Shown here: piece by piece, positions 1 to 9,119 of the stretch
Position numbering within the stretch: the first letter of the stretch is position 1
Layout: each line of letters opens with the position of its first letter
Assembly: GCF_025989125.1 (NCBI RefSeq)
Contig: NZ_JAPDNR010000001.1
Coordinates: forward strand, 3,082,301 to 3,146,300
Reading direction: 5' to 3'
Source: Chitinophaga nivalis
Lineage (GTDB): Bacteria; Bacteroidota; Bacteroidia; Chitinophagales; Chitinophagaceae
DNA: 64,000 nt
Translations under genes and position numbers: made by a program
Notes under the pieces: generated by a model
What the model saw: the letters and a program-made list of their open reading frames with translations, nothing else
The model's database searches: none
What the model was told of the DNA's origin: nothing

Positions 1-566
1 ATGCTATTGCTGATGTTGACAATCATTTCTGTCACAGGGCGTCGTATGATGTCGGCGGTGATTACATCCGGTTGCGCAATAAAAGCGGGCCAATCCCGTT
101 TGCTTACCTGCAATATGGCAATTGCATATTGTTTACTGTCGTATTGCAGGCGGGCATGTTCCAACAGTATGGCGGCATGTTGGTAACCTATCTGCACAGT
201 AAGACTATCTGTGACCGCCATGTTTTCAAGTGTCTGTAGTAATGTGTTGGTCGCTTTCCAGTTGTTGTTGGCGATATAACTATAGACTGTTTTTTTCAGC
301 GTAGCACTATCAGCAGGTAATCGTTTCAGGATATAATGATGGCGGGTAAGCGCTTTTATCAGCCCGTATTTGTCCAGTATTTTTTCTATCGGCGCTTCGC
401 TGAATTTTACAAGAAAAGCGGCAGGATTAGATAGTCGGCCAACGGTATCTGCTGCATAACGAAACAAAATAGAATCGGTAGTCATTTTTTCCCGGGCAGC
501 AACGAAGTTGCAGCAAATAAGCAGCAAAAGTAATAGGGAAAAGACTTTGGAGGTTATGTGCTTCAT
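1..566 (-). CDS. Secreted protein, N-terminal part only; possible S8-type peptidase prodomain
   Basis: A reverse-strand reading frame opens at ATG 566-564 and stays open for 188 codons to the window edge, so the C-terminal part lies outside. Residues 1-24 form a clear signal peptide: a short basic start, a run of leucines, then a CCNFVAA cleavage region. What follows (NPAAFLVKFSEAP, a KYGLIKAL segment, and near the edge FIAQPDVITADIIRRPVTE) resembles the N-terminal prodomain of Bacteroidetes subtilisin-like (S8) secreted peptidases, where a 'PDV' strand and an 'R.PV.E' motif precede the catalytic domain. That family assignment is inference, because no catalytic residue falls inside the window. 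The frame itself is well supported: it has a signal peptide, no stops and normal codon use. Confidence 0.75.
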   Translation of the reverse strand, partial: MKHITSKVFSLLLLLLICCNFVAAREKMTTDSILFRYAADTVGRLSNPAAFLVKFSEAPIEKILDKYGLIKALTRHHYILKRLPADSATLKKTVYSYIANNNWKATNTLLQTLENMAVTDSLTVQIGYQHAAILLEHARLQYDSKQYAIAILQVSKRDWPAFIAQPDVITADIIRRPVTEMIVNISNS

Positions 567-1082
567 GTCAGGGTTTAGCAAAATATCAGGATTTCGGATT
601 AAGTTCGTTATTAAATCTACTCTAATTAATGCTCCGTCGCAATTTTTTATGAGAGAAAAAACAAAATATTTTTTTTAAGTAAACCGAAAGTTGTAATATT
701 GAAACGTTATATTTGAATTGTAAATATCAACAAAATCTAAACAACGATCTGAAGAGCTGTTTCACAAGAAAGTTAATCTGACAGTTAGTTAATCTGAATA
801 GAGCAAGTCTGAGATACCGGAGAACACCGGTTTACATGTCATCACCAATCCATTAGAACTATAGGCGGTATACCAGAGCAGGTATGCAGTCCGAATCATG
901 TCTCAAAAAAGAGAGCACAGGTTTCCTGTATTTTTTTGGGCCGTAAAATAATAACGCTGTGTCGGGAAAGCTTGTAGTGCGGTCACATTACAGCAGCGTG
1001 TAAATGAATTGTTTGCAACATTTGTCTGTTCGCGGGAACAGGCACCGGGATACCTTTTTTTATAAACCCAAAATCTGAATCT
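567..1082. other. Intergenic region with a short direct repeat
   Basis: This 516-base divergent region separates the reverse gene at the left edge from the forward metalloprotease gene. It is AT-rich on the left (an A/T run around 650-680). AGTTAATCTGA occurs twice, at 771-781 and 787-797, a 16-base step that could be a regulator site. I see no convincing ORF; the small reverse frame at 903-1163 overlaps the next gene's start and looks fortuitous. Confidence 0.5.
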
Positions 1083-1904
1083 ATGAACAAACAAACCCTC
1101 AGTGTGTGCGGCTGTCTGCTCGCTGCCTTCATGATCACTTCCTGTCAGAAAAACGACAAACAACAGGAAAACAAACCTGATCCGGTATCTGCAGAAGTAT
1201 TAGCCCAAATCAAAGCAAATGGCTTCAGCACTGACAATGTACGTAAAACCGACGACGGTTACCTGGTAGAAAACGACATCCTGCTGACCGCAGCGCAATT
1301 GAATGAAAAACCAACTTCGCCTGTTCTCCGCATTGCTGAAGTAGAACAGTACCGCACGAACAACCTGGTATCAGCATTGCCACGCGTTATCAAAGTGAAA
1401 GTTTCTGGCCTGGGTGCTGCTTTTGTGGCTGGTGCCGACACCGCTATTGCCCGTTACAACAGACTGGGACTGCGGATCACATTCTCCCGTATCACTTCCG
1501 GTACGGCTAACATTACCATCCAAGGCTTTAACGAAGGCCCAAGCGGTGGTTACATTACTTTAGGTTCTGCCGGTTTCCCAAGCGGTGGTAATCCTTTCAC
1601 TACTATTAAAATGAACACCAATGCAGCAGCGTATGGCAGCAATCCAAACGTACTGTATGTGGGTTCCGTTATTCAGCATGAAATCGGTCACTGTATCGGT
1701 ATGCGTCATACCGACTACATGAACCGCGCCTACAGCTGTGGCGGTAGTGCTGTAAACGAAGGTGATGGCGGCGTAGGTGCCGTACCTATCCCAGGTACGC
1801 CTACTCAGGCTGATCCTAACTCCTGGATGCTCGCCTGCTCTAATGGCGGCAACCGTACTTTCAATGCCAATGACATCATTGCGTTGAAATACCTGTATCA
1901 ATAA
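1083..1904 (+). CDS. M57-like zinc metalloprotease lipoprotein (HEIGH type)
   Basis: Predicted outer-surface or periplasmic zinc protease. The N-terminus is a lipoprotein signal with lipobox ITSC, putting the lipidated cysteine at residue 21, followed by a charged linker. The zinc site HEIGHCIGMRH spans residues 199-209 and fits the metzincin pattern HExxHxxGxxH; a methionine-containing segment (SWML, near residue 249) could be the Met-turn. The HEIGH wording is typical of the 'dual-action HEIGH' peptidase family (Pfam Peptidase_M57). Length (273 residues) fits this family. The gene stands alone, followed by a long hairpin before a convergent kinase gene. The protease call is strong; the substrate is unknown. 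Confidence 0.9.
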   Translation: MNKQTLSVCGCLLAAFMITSCQKNDKQQENKPDPVSAEVLAQIKANGFSTDNVRKTDDGYLVENDILLTAAQLNEKPTSPVLRIAEVEQYRTNNLVSALPRVIKVKVSGLGAAFVAGADTAIARYNRLGLRITFSRITSGTANITIQGFNEGPSGGYITLGSAGFPSGGNPFTTIKMNTNAAAYGSNPNVLYVGSVIQHEIGHCIGMRHTDYMNRAYSCGGSAVNEGDGGVGAVPIPGTPTQADPNSWMLACSNGGNRTFNANDIIALKYLYQ

Positions 1905-1923
1905 GAGCACGTAAAAACATTGC

Positions 1924-2008
1924 AGGATGAACTGAATGCAGCGATTTTCCAACAACATGATCAGCAAATCTGTCCGGAATATCTCATCGCTGCATTCTGG
2001 TTCATCCT
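1924..2008. terminator. Long inverted repeat between convergent genes, probable bidirectional terminator
   Basis: The left arm 1924-1944 pairs with 1987-2008 over 21 base pairs with one unpaired base; the loop is 42 bases. It lies exactly between two convergent stop codons (1904 and 2033). No T-run follows on either side, which is unusual for an intrinsic terminator. Confidence 0.55.
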
Positions 2009-2032
2009 ATCTTCTTTGCAGGTAGTTGTAAT

Positions 2033-3091
2033 CTATGCCCGCAGTTGTAGCGTAATCGTATAGTCGCCATCGTTAGTACATATACTGAGTTCGTATTTGT
2101 CCGGATATAAATGTTCCAGCCGCTGCCGGGTAGTAATAATACCATTGCCCGTTTGCCGGATGTCCGGAGCAAGCGAAAACAGTCTGTTACGACAGCAAAA
2201 AAGTATGTGCGCCGCTGATATATCCAGCCGGATATCAATCACGGAGTTTTCCTGATTACTGACGCCGTGTTTAAAGGCGTTCTCCAGAAAGGGTAATAAC
2301 AGTAAGGGCGCTATACATTTAATATCCGGACTACCGGTAATCGTCAGGTTCACTTTGGTATGGCTGGTTAACCGTAACTTTTGCAGATCTATATAATCAT
2401 TCAGGCAATCAATTTCATGCTGTAATAACACATAATCATCCCGGTTACCCGCTGTAATGTAACGCAGGATATTGGATAGTTTCAGTATAGCCGTTGCGGT
2501 ATGCTCATGCCGCGTAATCGCCAGGGAATAAATATTATTCAGGGTATTAAAAAGAAAGTGCGGTTGTATCTGGGCTTTCAATACGGTTAATTCTGCCTGT
2601 ACTTTCCAGTTGATCGCGTACAACGCTTGCTTCTCCTGCTGTTGCCAGCGCCTGGTAATGCCAATGGCCGTGCTGAGCGCCAGTAATAACAGCAGTAATA
2701 ATAATCCTGCAATATCTACCGGTATTGTTTTCAGCAGACTAATATCTGATAGTAAGGATACCTTATTGTCGGAAGTGTTGTTTTGTGCCGGTGATGATGG
2801 GAATAAATGTGTGAATGGCTGCATGAAATTGATGATCAGCAATAAGAAAAGTACCACTAAGGTATATAGCAGGTATTGTTTCCTGAAATATATCCGGGGC
2901 AATAAAAAATCACCATGGAAATAAAAAAAGGAAATGTAGATCAGCAGAAATATATAGTAATCTGCAGAAGATAAAAGGGTGATAGCATCCTGTTTACTGG
3001 TTTGTCCGCTGATGAAAAACAACGGTAAACTCAGACATAATAGCCATCCCGTTATGTGTGTGATGAGCACGGAATATTTTAACCGGAACAT
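2033..3091 (-). CDS. LytS/YehU-type sensor histidine kinase
   Basis: Membrane histidine kinase of the LytS type. The N-terminal third has four hydrophobic segments (roughly residues 10-30, 45-65, 75-92, 110-140). It is followed by the His_kinase domain with the phospho-acceptor motif QIQPHFLFNTLNNIY near residue 180, then an HATPase-type C-terminus with FLENAFKHG (N-box) and GNGIITTRQRL (G-box-like). Such kinases normally sit beside a LytTR response regulator gene, but none is present on either side: the neighbours are a protease lipoprotein and, divergently, an S46 peptidase. The start at 3091 gives a normal membrane-first N-terminus. The input signal is unknown. Confidence 0.92.
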   Translation of the reverse strand: MFRLKYSVLITHITGWLLCLSLPLFFISGQTSKQDAITLLSSADYYIFLLIYISFFYFHGDFLLPRIYFRKQYLLYTLVVLFLLLIINFMQPFTHLFPSSPAQNNTSDNKVSLLSDISLLKTIPVDIAGLLLLLLLLALSTAIGITRRWQQQEKQALYAINWKVQAELTVLKAQIQPHFLFNTLNNIYSLAITRHEHTATAILKLSNILRYITAGNRDDYVLLQHEIDCLNDYIDLQKLRLTSHTKVNLTITGSPDIKCIAPLLLLPFLENAFKHGVSNQENSVIDIRLDISAAHILFCCRNRLFSLAPDIRQTGNGIITTRQRLEHLYPDKYELSICTNDGDYTITLQLRA

Positions 3092-3255
3092 GGGGGACAG
3101 ATATAGGCATGAAATTGACGTAATCTGTCCGTAAAAAATAGATCACCTCTGTAAATCCGCGCTTTGTATCGATGAATGATGAGAAACACCCCTTTATCCT
3201 TTCCCGCCTCCGTTAATTGTAGTAAATTGCCATTTTTATAAAAAGAATATCAGAT

Positions 3256-5424
3256 ATGTTGCAACGAATCGTGAAGCCGCTGCTGGTACTGGCATTGTTG
3301 GCGTTAACACAGTACTCCTATGCTACGGAAGGTATGTGGCTCCCTCAGCTGCTTTCCGGTCTCAATGAGAAAGAGATGAAAGGAATGGGCATGAAAATAA
3401 GTGCCGCCGATATTTATAACATCAACAAAGGCAGTCTGAAAGACGCCATTGTGAGTTTCGGTGGTTTCTGCACAGCCGAAGTCATCTCCACCCAGGGATT
3501 GCTGTTAACGAACCACCACTGTGGTTATGGCGTTATTCAGAAACACTCCTCCTTACAGAACAACTTTCTGGAAAATGGTTTCTGGGCCAAAACAGCGGTA
3601 GAAGAACTGCCTAATCCAGGGCTGTTCGCCACTTTTATCGTACGTATTGATGATGTTACCAAAGCCGCCCTGCAGGATGTACAACCCGGCATGACGGAGA
3701 AGGAACGCCAATCGGCCATCGATAAGCGACTGCACGAAATCAGACAAAATGCCCGCAAGGAATCCTGGCAGGAAACCATGATCAAACCTATGTTTGAAGG
3801 CAATCAGTATTTCCTGTTTGTAACGGAAACCTACCGCGACGTACGACTGGTTGGAGCACCGCCTTCTTCCATCGGAAAGTTTGGTTCCGATACCGATAAC
3901 TGGGTATGGCCACGTCATACCGGCGATTTCTCCATGTTCCGCATCTATGCCGGTAAAGATGGCCGCCCTGCGCCTTATTCCAAAGATAATGTGCCTTTAA
4001 AGCCTAAACACGCCCTGCCTATCTCCATGAAAGGCGTGAAACAGAACGATTTTACCATGGTACTGGGCTTCCCGGGCCGTACGAATGAATACCTGCCTTC
4101 TGAGGCGGTAAAACAAACCGTAGAGGTGACAGATGCAGCCAAAGTAGAGATGCGGGATGCTGCCCTCAAAATCATGGACAGCTACATGCGTAAAGATCCG
4201 CAGATCAAAATTCAATATGCTGCTAAATATGCTTCTACTGCCAACTACTGGAAAAAGTGGATGGGAGAGATGCAAGGTGTAAAACAAACCAATGGCATCG
4301 CCAGAAAACAACAGTATGAAGCTACCTACCGGCAGCTGCTGGCAGGCAATCCTACCTGGCAGCAACAATATGGTGGTGTGCTGGATAGCCTGAACAGCTT
4401 GTACCGTCAGATTCAGCCCTATGCACAAACCCGCGATTATTATAGTGAACTGGTAGGTAATGTGGAACTGTTTACTGTGAGTGATAAGCTGCTCAACTTC
4501 CTCAGCGACGCCCGTCAGAAAGGAGAAGGACAGTACGAAACCCTGCGCAGCCAGTTCCTGGAATCTATGGCGCCGTTTTATCAGAACTACAATGCCACAG
4601 TAGATAAAGACATCTGTGTAAGTCTGCTGGCCTTGTATGCGCAAGGTGTACCGGCCCGTTTCAGCGGCAATGAATACAACCAGATCTGGCAGGTAAGCAA
4701 CAAAGACAGCCGCGCACTGGCTAATCAGCTCTACGCTGCTTCCGCACTAACGTCGATGGATAAACTGAAAGCGTTGCTGCAGCAACCACTGAATGCCGTA
4801 GTAGCCCAGGTATGGAAAGATCCGGCTGCAGGTATGGCAATCGCCCTGCGCAACGGATTTGTAGAGAATGTGAGCAAACCGCTGAATGAGTTGCAACTGG
4901 GCATCAATAAGCTGCAACGTACCTACATGCAGGCACAGATAGATGTCATGGGTAGCAAAAAACGTTTTTATCCGGATGCCAACAGCACCCTGCGGGTAAC
5001 CTATGGTAAAGCAGATGGCTACACGCCGCGCGATGGTGTGCGCTACGACTTCTACACCTACCTCGATGGAGTGATGGAGAAATATATTCCGGGAGATTAT
5101 GAGTTTGATGTACCGGCCCGCCTGATAGAACTGTATAAGAAAAAAGACTATGGTCAATATGGTGTAAATGGTAAAATGCCGGTATGTTTTATTGCATCCA
5201 ACCATACCACCGGCGGTAATTCCGGCAGCCCGGCACTGAATGCCAACGGGCACCTGATAGGATTGAATTTCGATCGTACCTGGGAAGGCACCATGAGCGA
5301 TATCAACTACGATCCTTCTATCTGCCGTAATATCATGGTAGATATCCGGTATGTATTGTTTATCGTGGATAAGTTTGCCGGTTGTACCAGGCTGATAGAT
5401 GAAATGAACCTGGTGAAAAAATAA
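3256..5424 (+). CDS. S46 family dipeptidyl-peptidase, predicted DPP11-like (Asp/Glu-specific)
   Basis: Periplasmic serine exopeptidase that releases dipeptides from peptide N-termini. Residues 1-23 are a signal peptide ending near YSYA. The chymotrypsin-fold catalytic His is in TNHHCGYG (near residue 95), and the Ser is in TTGGNSGSPA near residue 655. Length (722) matches the family. Exactly 18 residues after the catalytic Ser is Arg, in LNFDRTWEG. In Porphyromonas gingivalis enzymes this position is Arg in DPP11 (acidic P1 specificity) and Gly in DPP7 (hydrophobic P1), so DPP11-type specificity is predicted. It is monocistronic, divergent from the LytS kinase, and ends at a strong terminator. 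Confidence 0.95.
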   Translation: MLQRIVKPLLVLALLALTQYSYATEGMWLPQLLSGLNEKEMKGMGMKISAADIYNINKGSLKDAIVSFGGFCTAEVISTQGLLLTNHHCGYGVIQKHSSLQNNFLENGFWAKTAVEELPNPGLFATFIVRIDDVTKAALQDVQPGMTEKERQSAIDKRLHEIRQNARKESWQETMIKPMFEGNQYFLFVTETYRDVRLVGAPPSSIGKFGSDTDNWVWPRHTGDFSMFRIYAGKDGRPAPYSKDNVPLKPKHALPISMKGVKQNDFTMVLGFPGRTNEYLPSEAVKQTVEVTDAAKVEMRDAALKIMDSYMRKDPQIKIQYAAKYASTANYWKKWMGEMQGVKQTNGIARKQQYEATYRQLLAGNPTWQQQYGGVLDSLNSLYRQIQPYAQTRDYYSELVGNVELFTVSDKLLNFLSDARQKGEGQYETLRSQFLESMAPFYQNYNATVDKDICVSLLALYAQGVPARFSGNEYNQIWQVSNKDSRALANQLYAASALTSMDKLKALLQQPLNAVVAQVWKDPAAGMAIALRNGFVENVSKPLNELQLGINKLQRTYMQAQIDVMGSKKRFYPDANSTLRVTYGKADGYTPRDGVRYDFYTYLDGVMEKYIPGDYEFDVPARLIELYKKKDYGQYGVNGKMPVCFIASNHTTGGNSGSPALNANGHLIGLNFDRTWEGTMSDINYDPSICRNIMVDIRYVLFIVDKFAGCTRLIDEMNLVKK

Positions 5425-5451
5425 TCAGTAAGTCATCATACAACGTCATTA

Positions 5452-5491
5452 AAAAAGGCGCTGCAGATCATTGGATCTGCAGCGCCTTTTT
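5452..5491 (+). terminator. Intrinsic terminator of the S46 peptidase gene
   Basis: A perfect 18-bp stem (5452-5469 with 5474-5491) closes a 4-base loop. The arms begin with A and end with T runs, so it can work on both strands, serving the peptidase and the convergent methyltransferase gene. Confidence 0.9.
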
Positions 5492-5541
5492 AGTATTTTA
5501 TCTGATGACATAGCTGCTTTGGAAACAGGTATTCCGGAAGA

Positions 5542-6435
5542 TTAAATTTTACATTCGTATACAATAGAACTGCACCGGTCTACTGTTTTCAATCCTTTAC
5601 GGTAGGAGTTCAGGCCATGAATAAATCCTGCCAGGAGCCGGCTTTTACCGGTTTTATATTTTTCACTGAGCAGACTTACATAAAACCCGTCAAATACCAT
5701 CGGATGTTTTTTCACTACCTGGATCTGATGCTGGTTCAGCAACTGTTCCATGGCTTTCGGTGAAAAATGATAGAGGTGACGTGGTACATCGTAAGCGGCC
5801 CAGTATTGTCCGTAATGAGCGGCATCCAGGGAGGTATAGTTAGGCACGGCAATCAGCAGGGCGCCTCCCGGTTTTAGTAAGGTACGGATATGATCCAGGT
5901 ATTGATGCAGGTCATGTACATGTTCCAGTACATGCCACATGGTGATGGCATCATATTGTTGCGGTGGTAGAGTAGACAGCGCCTCAATAGGTAATGGCGT
6001 CAGCTGATAAATATCCTGCGCGTTGCGGCGGGCATTTTCATCCGGCTCCAGCCCGGTTACCGTCCAGCCGCCGGTTTGCATATAATGCAGGAAGGCGCCG
6101 GTGCCACAGCCAATATCCAGCAGATTACCCTGCTTGATACCGGCAGCATTACGTACCCAGTTTTGTTTGGAACGTAAGGTGATCTTCCTGACGCTGTGGT
6201 ATAAACGATTAATGAGTCCCTGTTTGGTTTCAGAATGGGAAATATATTCCTGCGACTGATAATACCGGCCAATAGCCGCGTTGTCGGGAATATTTTGTGT
6301 GAAACGGCCGCTGCAGCCGTTACAATGCCAGATGCTGAATGTTTCTTTCGATACAGTGTAATCCTTTGCTGTCAGTGTTTCCTGAATCTGCGACGACCCG
6401 CAAAGCGGGCAGCTGCTATAATAAATTGAGCCCAT
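5542..6435 (-). CDS. Class I SAM-dependent methyltransferase with N-terminal zinc ribbon
   Basis: The N-terminus carries two CxxC pairs (CPLCG near residue 9 and CNGC near residue 38), a small zinc-ribbon. The methyltransferase fold follows, with the SAM-binding glycine motif LLDIGCGTGAFL near residue 105 and the motif MWHVLEHVHD near residue 165. This arrangement matches the Methyltransf_23 type found in cell-surface polysaccharide or sugar-modifying enzymes, but there are no glycan genes here, so the substrate is unknown. The gene stands between two terminators or gaps. Confidence 0.88.
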   Translation of the reverse strand: MGSIYYSSCPLCGSSQIQETLTAKDYTVSKETFSIWHCNGCSGRFTQNIPDNAAIGRYYQSQEYISHSETKQGLINRLYHSVRKITLRSKQNWVRNAAGIKQGNLLDIGCGTGAFLHYMQTGGWTVTGLEPDENARRNAQDIYQLTPLPIEALSTLPPQQYDAITMWHVLEHVHDLHQYLDHIRTLLKPGGALLIAVPNYTSLDAAHYGQYWAAYDVPRHLYHFSPKAMEQLLNQHQIQVVKKHPMVFDGFYVSLLSEKYKTGKSRLLAGFIHGLNSYRKGLKTVDRCSSIVYECKI

Positions 6436-6567
6436 GCTACATTTTGAAGTGCTAAATTAAAGAATTACGAATTATAAATTAAGCTGCGCTACCGGCCAGG
6501 CAGATAAAAGTAACCCATCTGCTGTAGGGTATTGCGTCTTCTCTATTGTTTCGCAACGCTTAATTGT

Positions 6568-8115
6568 CTATTTGTATTCGCCCCATACCGCTCTTAAGGC
6601 ATCTGCTATTTCGCCGAGGGTACATAACTGTTCTACGGCATTCACCACCAGCGGCATCAGGTTTTCGGTGGTGCTGGCGGCTTCGGTAATGCGCTGCAGA
6701 CAAGCATTTACAGCGTCATTGTCGCGGCGTTCGCGTAATGATTTTAATCGTTCTGATTGTATTTTACGGATACTATCATCAATACGGAATACTTCCGGTG
6801 GCTGGTTGTCGGTACTCGTGAATTTATTCACACCGATAATGACTTTCTCCTTGCTTTCGATTTCCCGCTGATACTGGTAGGCACTGCGGGCAATCTCATC
6901 TTGTACAAAGCCTTGTTCAATAGCGCTCACGGCGCCACCCATGGCATCAATTTTATGAATCAGTTCCCATGCTTTGGCTTCTACTTCGTTGGTCAGCGCT
7001 TCTACATAATAGGAGCCGGCCAGCGGATCTACCGTATCGGCAATGCCGCTTTCGTAGCCTACAATCTGTTGGGTACGCAGGGCAATACGGGCTGCTTCTT
7101 CTGTAGGTAACGATAACGCCTCATCGTAGCCGTTGGTGTGCAGTGACTGTGTGCCACCCAGCGTAGCGGCCATGGTTTGTATGGCTACCCGTACAATGTT
7201 ATTGTGTGGCTGCTGGGCAGTAAGCGTACTGCCACCGGTTTGGGTATGGAACCGCAACATCTGGGCTTTGGGATCTGTAGCCCCCAGCTCTGTGGTGATG
7301 TGCGCCCACATACGTCTGGCTGCGCGGAACTTCGCTACTTCTTCAAAAAGGTGGTTATGTGCATTGAAGAAGAAGGATAACCTTTTGGCAAATACGTTGA
7401 TGTCCAGCCCTTTTTCAATGGCGGCCTGCAGATAGGATTTACCATTGGAAAGGGTGAAAGCCAGTTCCTGTACGGCATTGGCGCCGGCTTCGCGGATATG
7501 GTAACCGGAAATGGAGATGGTATTCCATTTGGGTACTTCTTTGCTGCAATAGGCGAAGATATCCGTGATAATGCGCATGGAAGGCTGGGGAGGATAGATG
7601 AAAGTACCCCTGGCCGCGTATTCTTTCAGGATATCATTCTGAATGGTACCGGATATTTTTTGCAGGTCGGCGCCTTGTCTTTTGGCCAGGGCAATATAGA
7701 GTGCCAGCAGGATAAACCCGGTGGCATTGATGGTCATGGAAGTAGAGATCTGTTCCAGGGAAATATCCTTGAAGAGTATTTCCATGTCTTCGAGGGAGTC
7801 GATGGCAACACCAACTTTCCCCACTTCGCCTTCCGACATGGCGTGATCCGAGTCGTAGCCGATCTGGGTAGGCAGGTCAAATGCCACACTGAGGCCCATT
7901 ACCCCCTGACTGAGCAGGTAGTGGTACCGTTTATTGGATTCTTCCGCGGTGCTGAAACCGGCATACTGCCGCATGGTCCATAGCTTATCACGGTACATGG
8001 AAGCATGTATGCCTCGGGTGTAAGGAAAGGTACCGGGTTCTTCCTGCATGTTTACGGGTTCTGTATACAGCGGAGCAATGGTGATACCTGAATCTGTTTG
8101 AATGATTTTTTCCAT
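6568..8115 (-). CDS. Methylmalonyl-CoA mutase catalytic subunit without B12 domain
   Basis: Radical isomerase interconverting (R)-methylmalonyl-CoA and succinyl-CoA, linking propionate metabolism to the TCA cycle. The 515 residues cover only the TIM-barrel catalytic part; the C-terminal cobalamin-binding domain (DxHxxG...SxL...GG) is absent and must come from another gene not in this window. Tyr51 in RQYAGFS and Arg169 in ARGTFIYPP have the same 118-residue spacing as Tyr89 and Arg207 of Propionibacterium methylmalonyl-CoA mutase. Isobutyryl-CoA mutase has Phe and Gln there, so the methylmalonyl substrate is favoured. The start at 8115 precedes a normal N-terminus. Confidence 0.92.
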   Translation of the reverse strand: MEKIIQTDSGITIAPLYTEPVNMQEEPGTFPYTRGIHASMYRDKLWTMRQYAGFSTAEESNKRYHYLLSQGVMGLSVAFDLPTQIGYDSDHAMSEGEVGKVGVAIDSLEDMEILFKDISLEQISTSMTINATGFILLALYIALAKRQGADLQKISGTIQNDILKEYAARGTFIYPPQPSMRIITDIFAYCSKEVPKWNTISISGYHIREAGANAVQELAFTLSNGKSYLQAAIEKGLDINVFAKRLSFFFNAHNHLFEEVAKFRAARRMWAHITTELGATDPKAQMLRFHTQTGGSTLTAQQPHNNIVRVAIQTMAATLGGTQSLHTNGYDEALSLPTEEAARIALRTQQIVGYESGIADTVDPLAGSYYVEALTNEVEAKAWELIHKIDAMGGAVSAIEQGFVQDEIARSAYQYQREIESKEKVIIGVNKFTSTDNQPPEVFRIDDSIRKIQSERLKSLRERRDNDAVNACLQRITEAASTTENLMPLVVNAVEQLCTLGEIADALRAVWGEYK

Positions 8116-8210
8116 AGTTCTGAAACTAGCGTTGCAATGTTACATAATTATTATGGTACTTCACCGCTGCGAAAAATATTGATATTTGCAGGAAAGTCTG
8201 GTACGCTGTT

Positions 8211-9119
8211 ATGATCATTTATTCTTTGTTGGGCATTACACTGGCGTTGGCTGCCTATAGTTTATATCTTGTATGGAAAGCCGGAAACAAACCATTGGCA
8301 GCTACTTATACTTATCTGCTGCTGGGGCTTTCATTGGGCGCTTTTCTTTATTTATACGGTACCTGGGTGTACCTTTCTATCTATACCAAGTATATTTTCG
8401 GATTTTTGCTGCTGTTGTGCAGCAACCGGTGGATATTTCACAGACATGGGCATCCGGCGGTGCCCACAGCCCTTTACAGGCGGGTCAGTAATCTGGTGCT
8501 GACGGGCTTATTTACCACAGCAGTAGTCTTGTATTTTACGGGTACTACCGGTAAGCCACAAACTGTGGCGCTTACTTTCCCCCTCCGGTCGGGACAGTAT
8601 TTTGTGTTGCAGGGCGGCAAAGGGCTACCTACCAATGTATTTCATTACAGCCTGCGGGGGGCTATCTATGCCATGGATATTGTGAAGTTAAACCAGTGGG
8701 GCGGCAGGGCGAATCAGATATTTTCCCGTAAGCTGGACGATTACGTAATTTTCAATGATACGGTATATGCTCCCTGTGATGGGCTGGTACAGCGGGCTTA
8801 TAGTAATAACCCTGATAATATTCCACCGGCAATGGACCGTGGTCCTAAAAATACCAACCAGGTATTGCTGGAAACCACGCATTGTTATGTGTTTGTGGCA
8901 CATCTCAAAATGGGCAGTGTAGTGGTGCAGGAAGGCCAGTATGTAAAACAGGGACAGGCCCTGGGTTGTGTAGGCAACTCCGGATTCAGTACCGAACCGC
9001 ACCTGCATATGCAGGCCCACAGCAAAGAAGCGGGTATCCCCTGGTATAAGGGAAAGCCGCTGTATATGCTGTTTAACGGGAAAGGTTATTTGTTGAATGA
9101 GGTGATCAACGCCAGATAA
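8211..9119 (+). CDS. Membrane-anchored M23-type (LytM) peptidoglycan endopeptidase
   Basis: The N-terminal 120 residues contain four hydrophobic segments (about 1-22, 33-55, 60-73, 98-115). A periplasmic M23/LytM domain follows: a first-ligand region around FHYSLRGAIYAMD, a central VAHLKMGS, and the closing HLH motif in TEPHLHMQAH, with the usual GxxVKxGQxLGxVGNSG turn just before it. Family members cleave peptidoglycan cross-bridges or act as cell-wall hydrolase activators. Multi-pass anchoring is less common than a single signal. The stop codon directly abuts the convergent stop codon of the next gene with no spacer. Confidence 0.88.
   Translation: MIIYSLLGITLALAAYSLYLVWKAGNKPLAATYTYLLLGLSLGAFLYLYGTWVYLSIYTKYIFGFLLLLCSNRWIFHRHGHPAVPTALYRRVSNLVLTGLFTTAVVLYFTGTTGKPQTVALTFPLRSGQYFVLQGGKGLPTNVFHYSLRGAIYAMDIVKLNQWGGRANQIFSRKLDDYVIFNDTVYAPCDGLVQRAYSNNPDNIPPAMDRGPKNTNQVLLETTHCYVFVAHLKMGSVVVQEGQYVKQGQALGCVGNSGFSTEPHLHMQAHSKEAGIPWYKGKPLYMLFNGKGYLLNEVINAR

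Noticed and set aside
903..1163. 86-codon reverse frame overlapping the M57-like protease start
   Set aside because: It lies antisense to a well-supported signal peptide and has no recognisable product.
4747..5253. Long antisense frames inside the S46 gene
   Set aside because: They are shadows of a strongly supported gene; composition follows codon bias of the sense strand.
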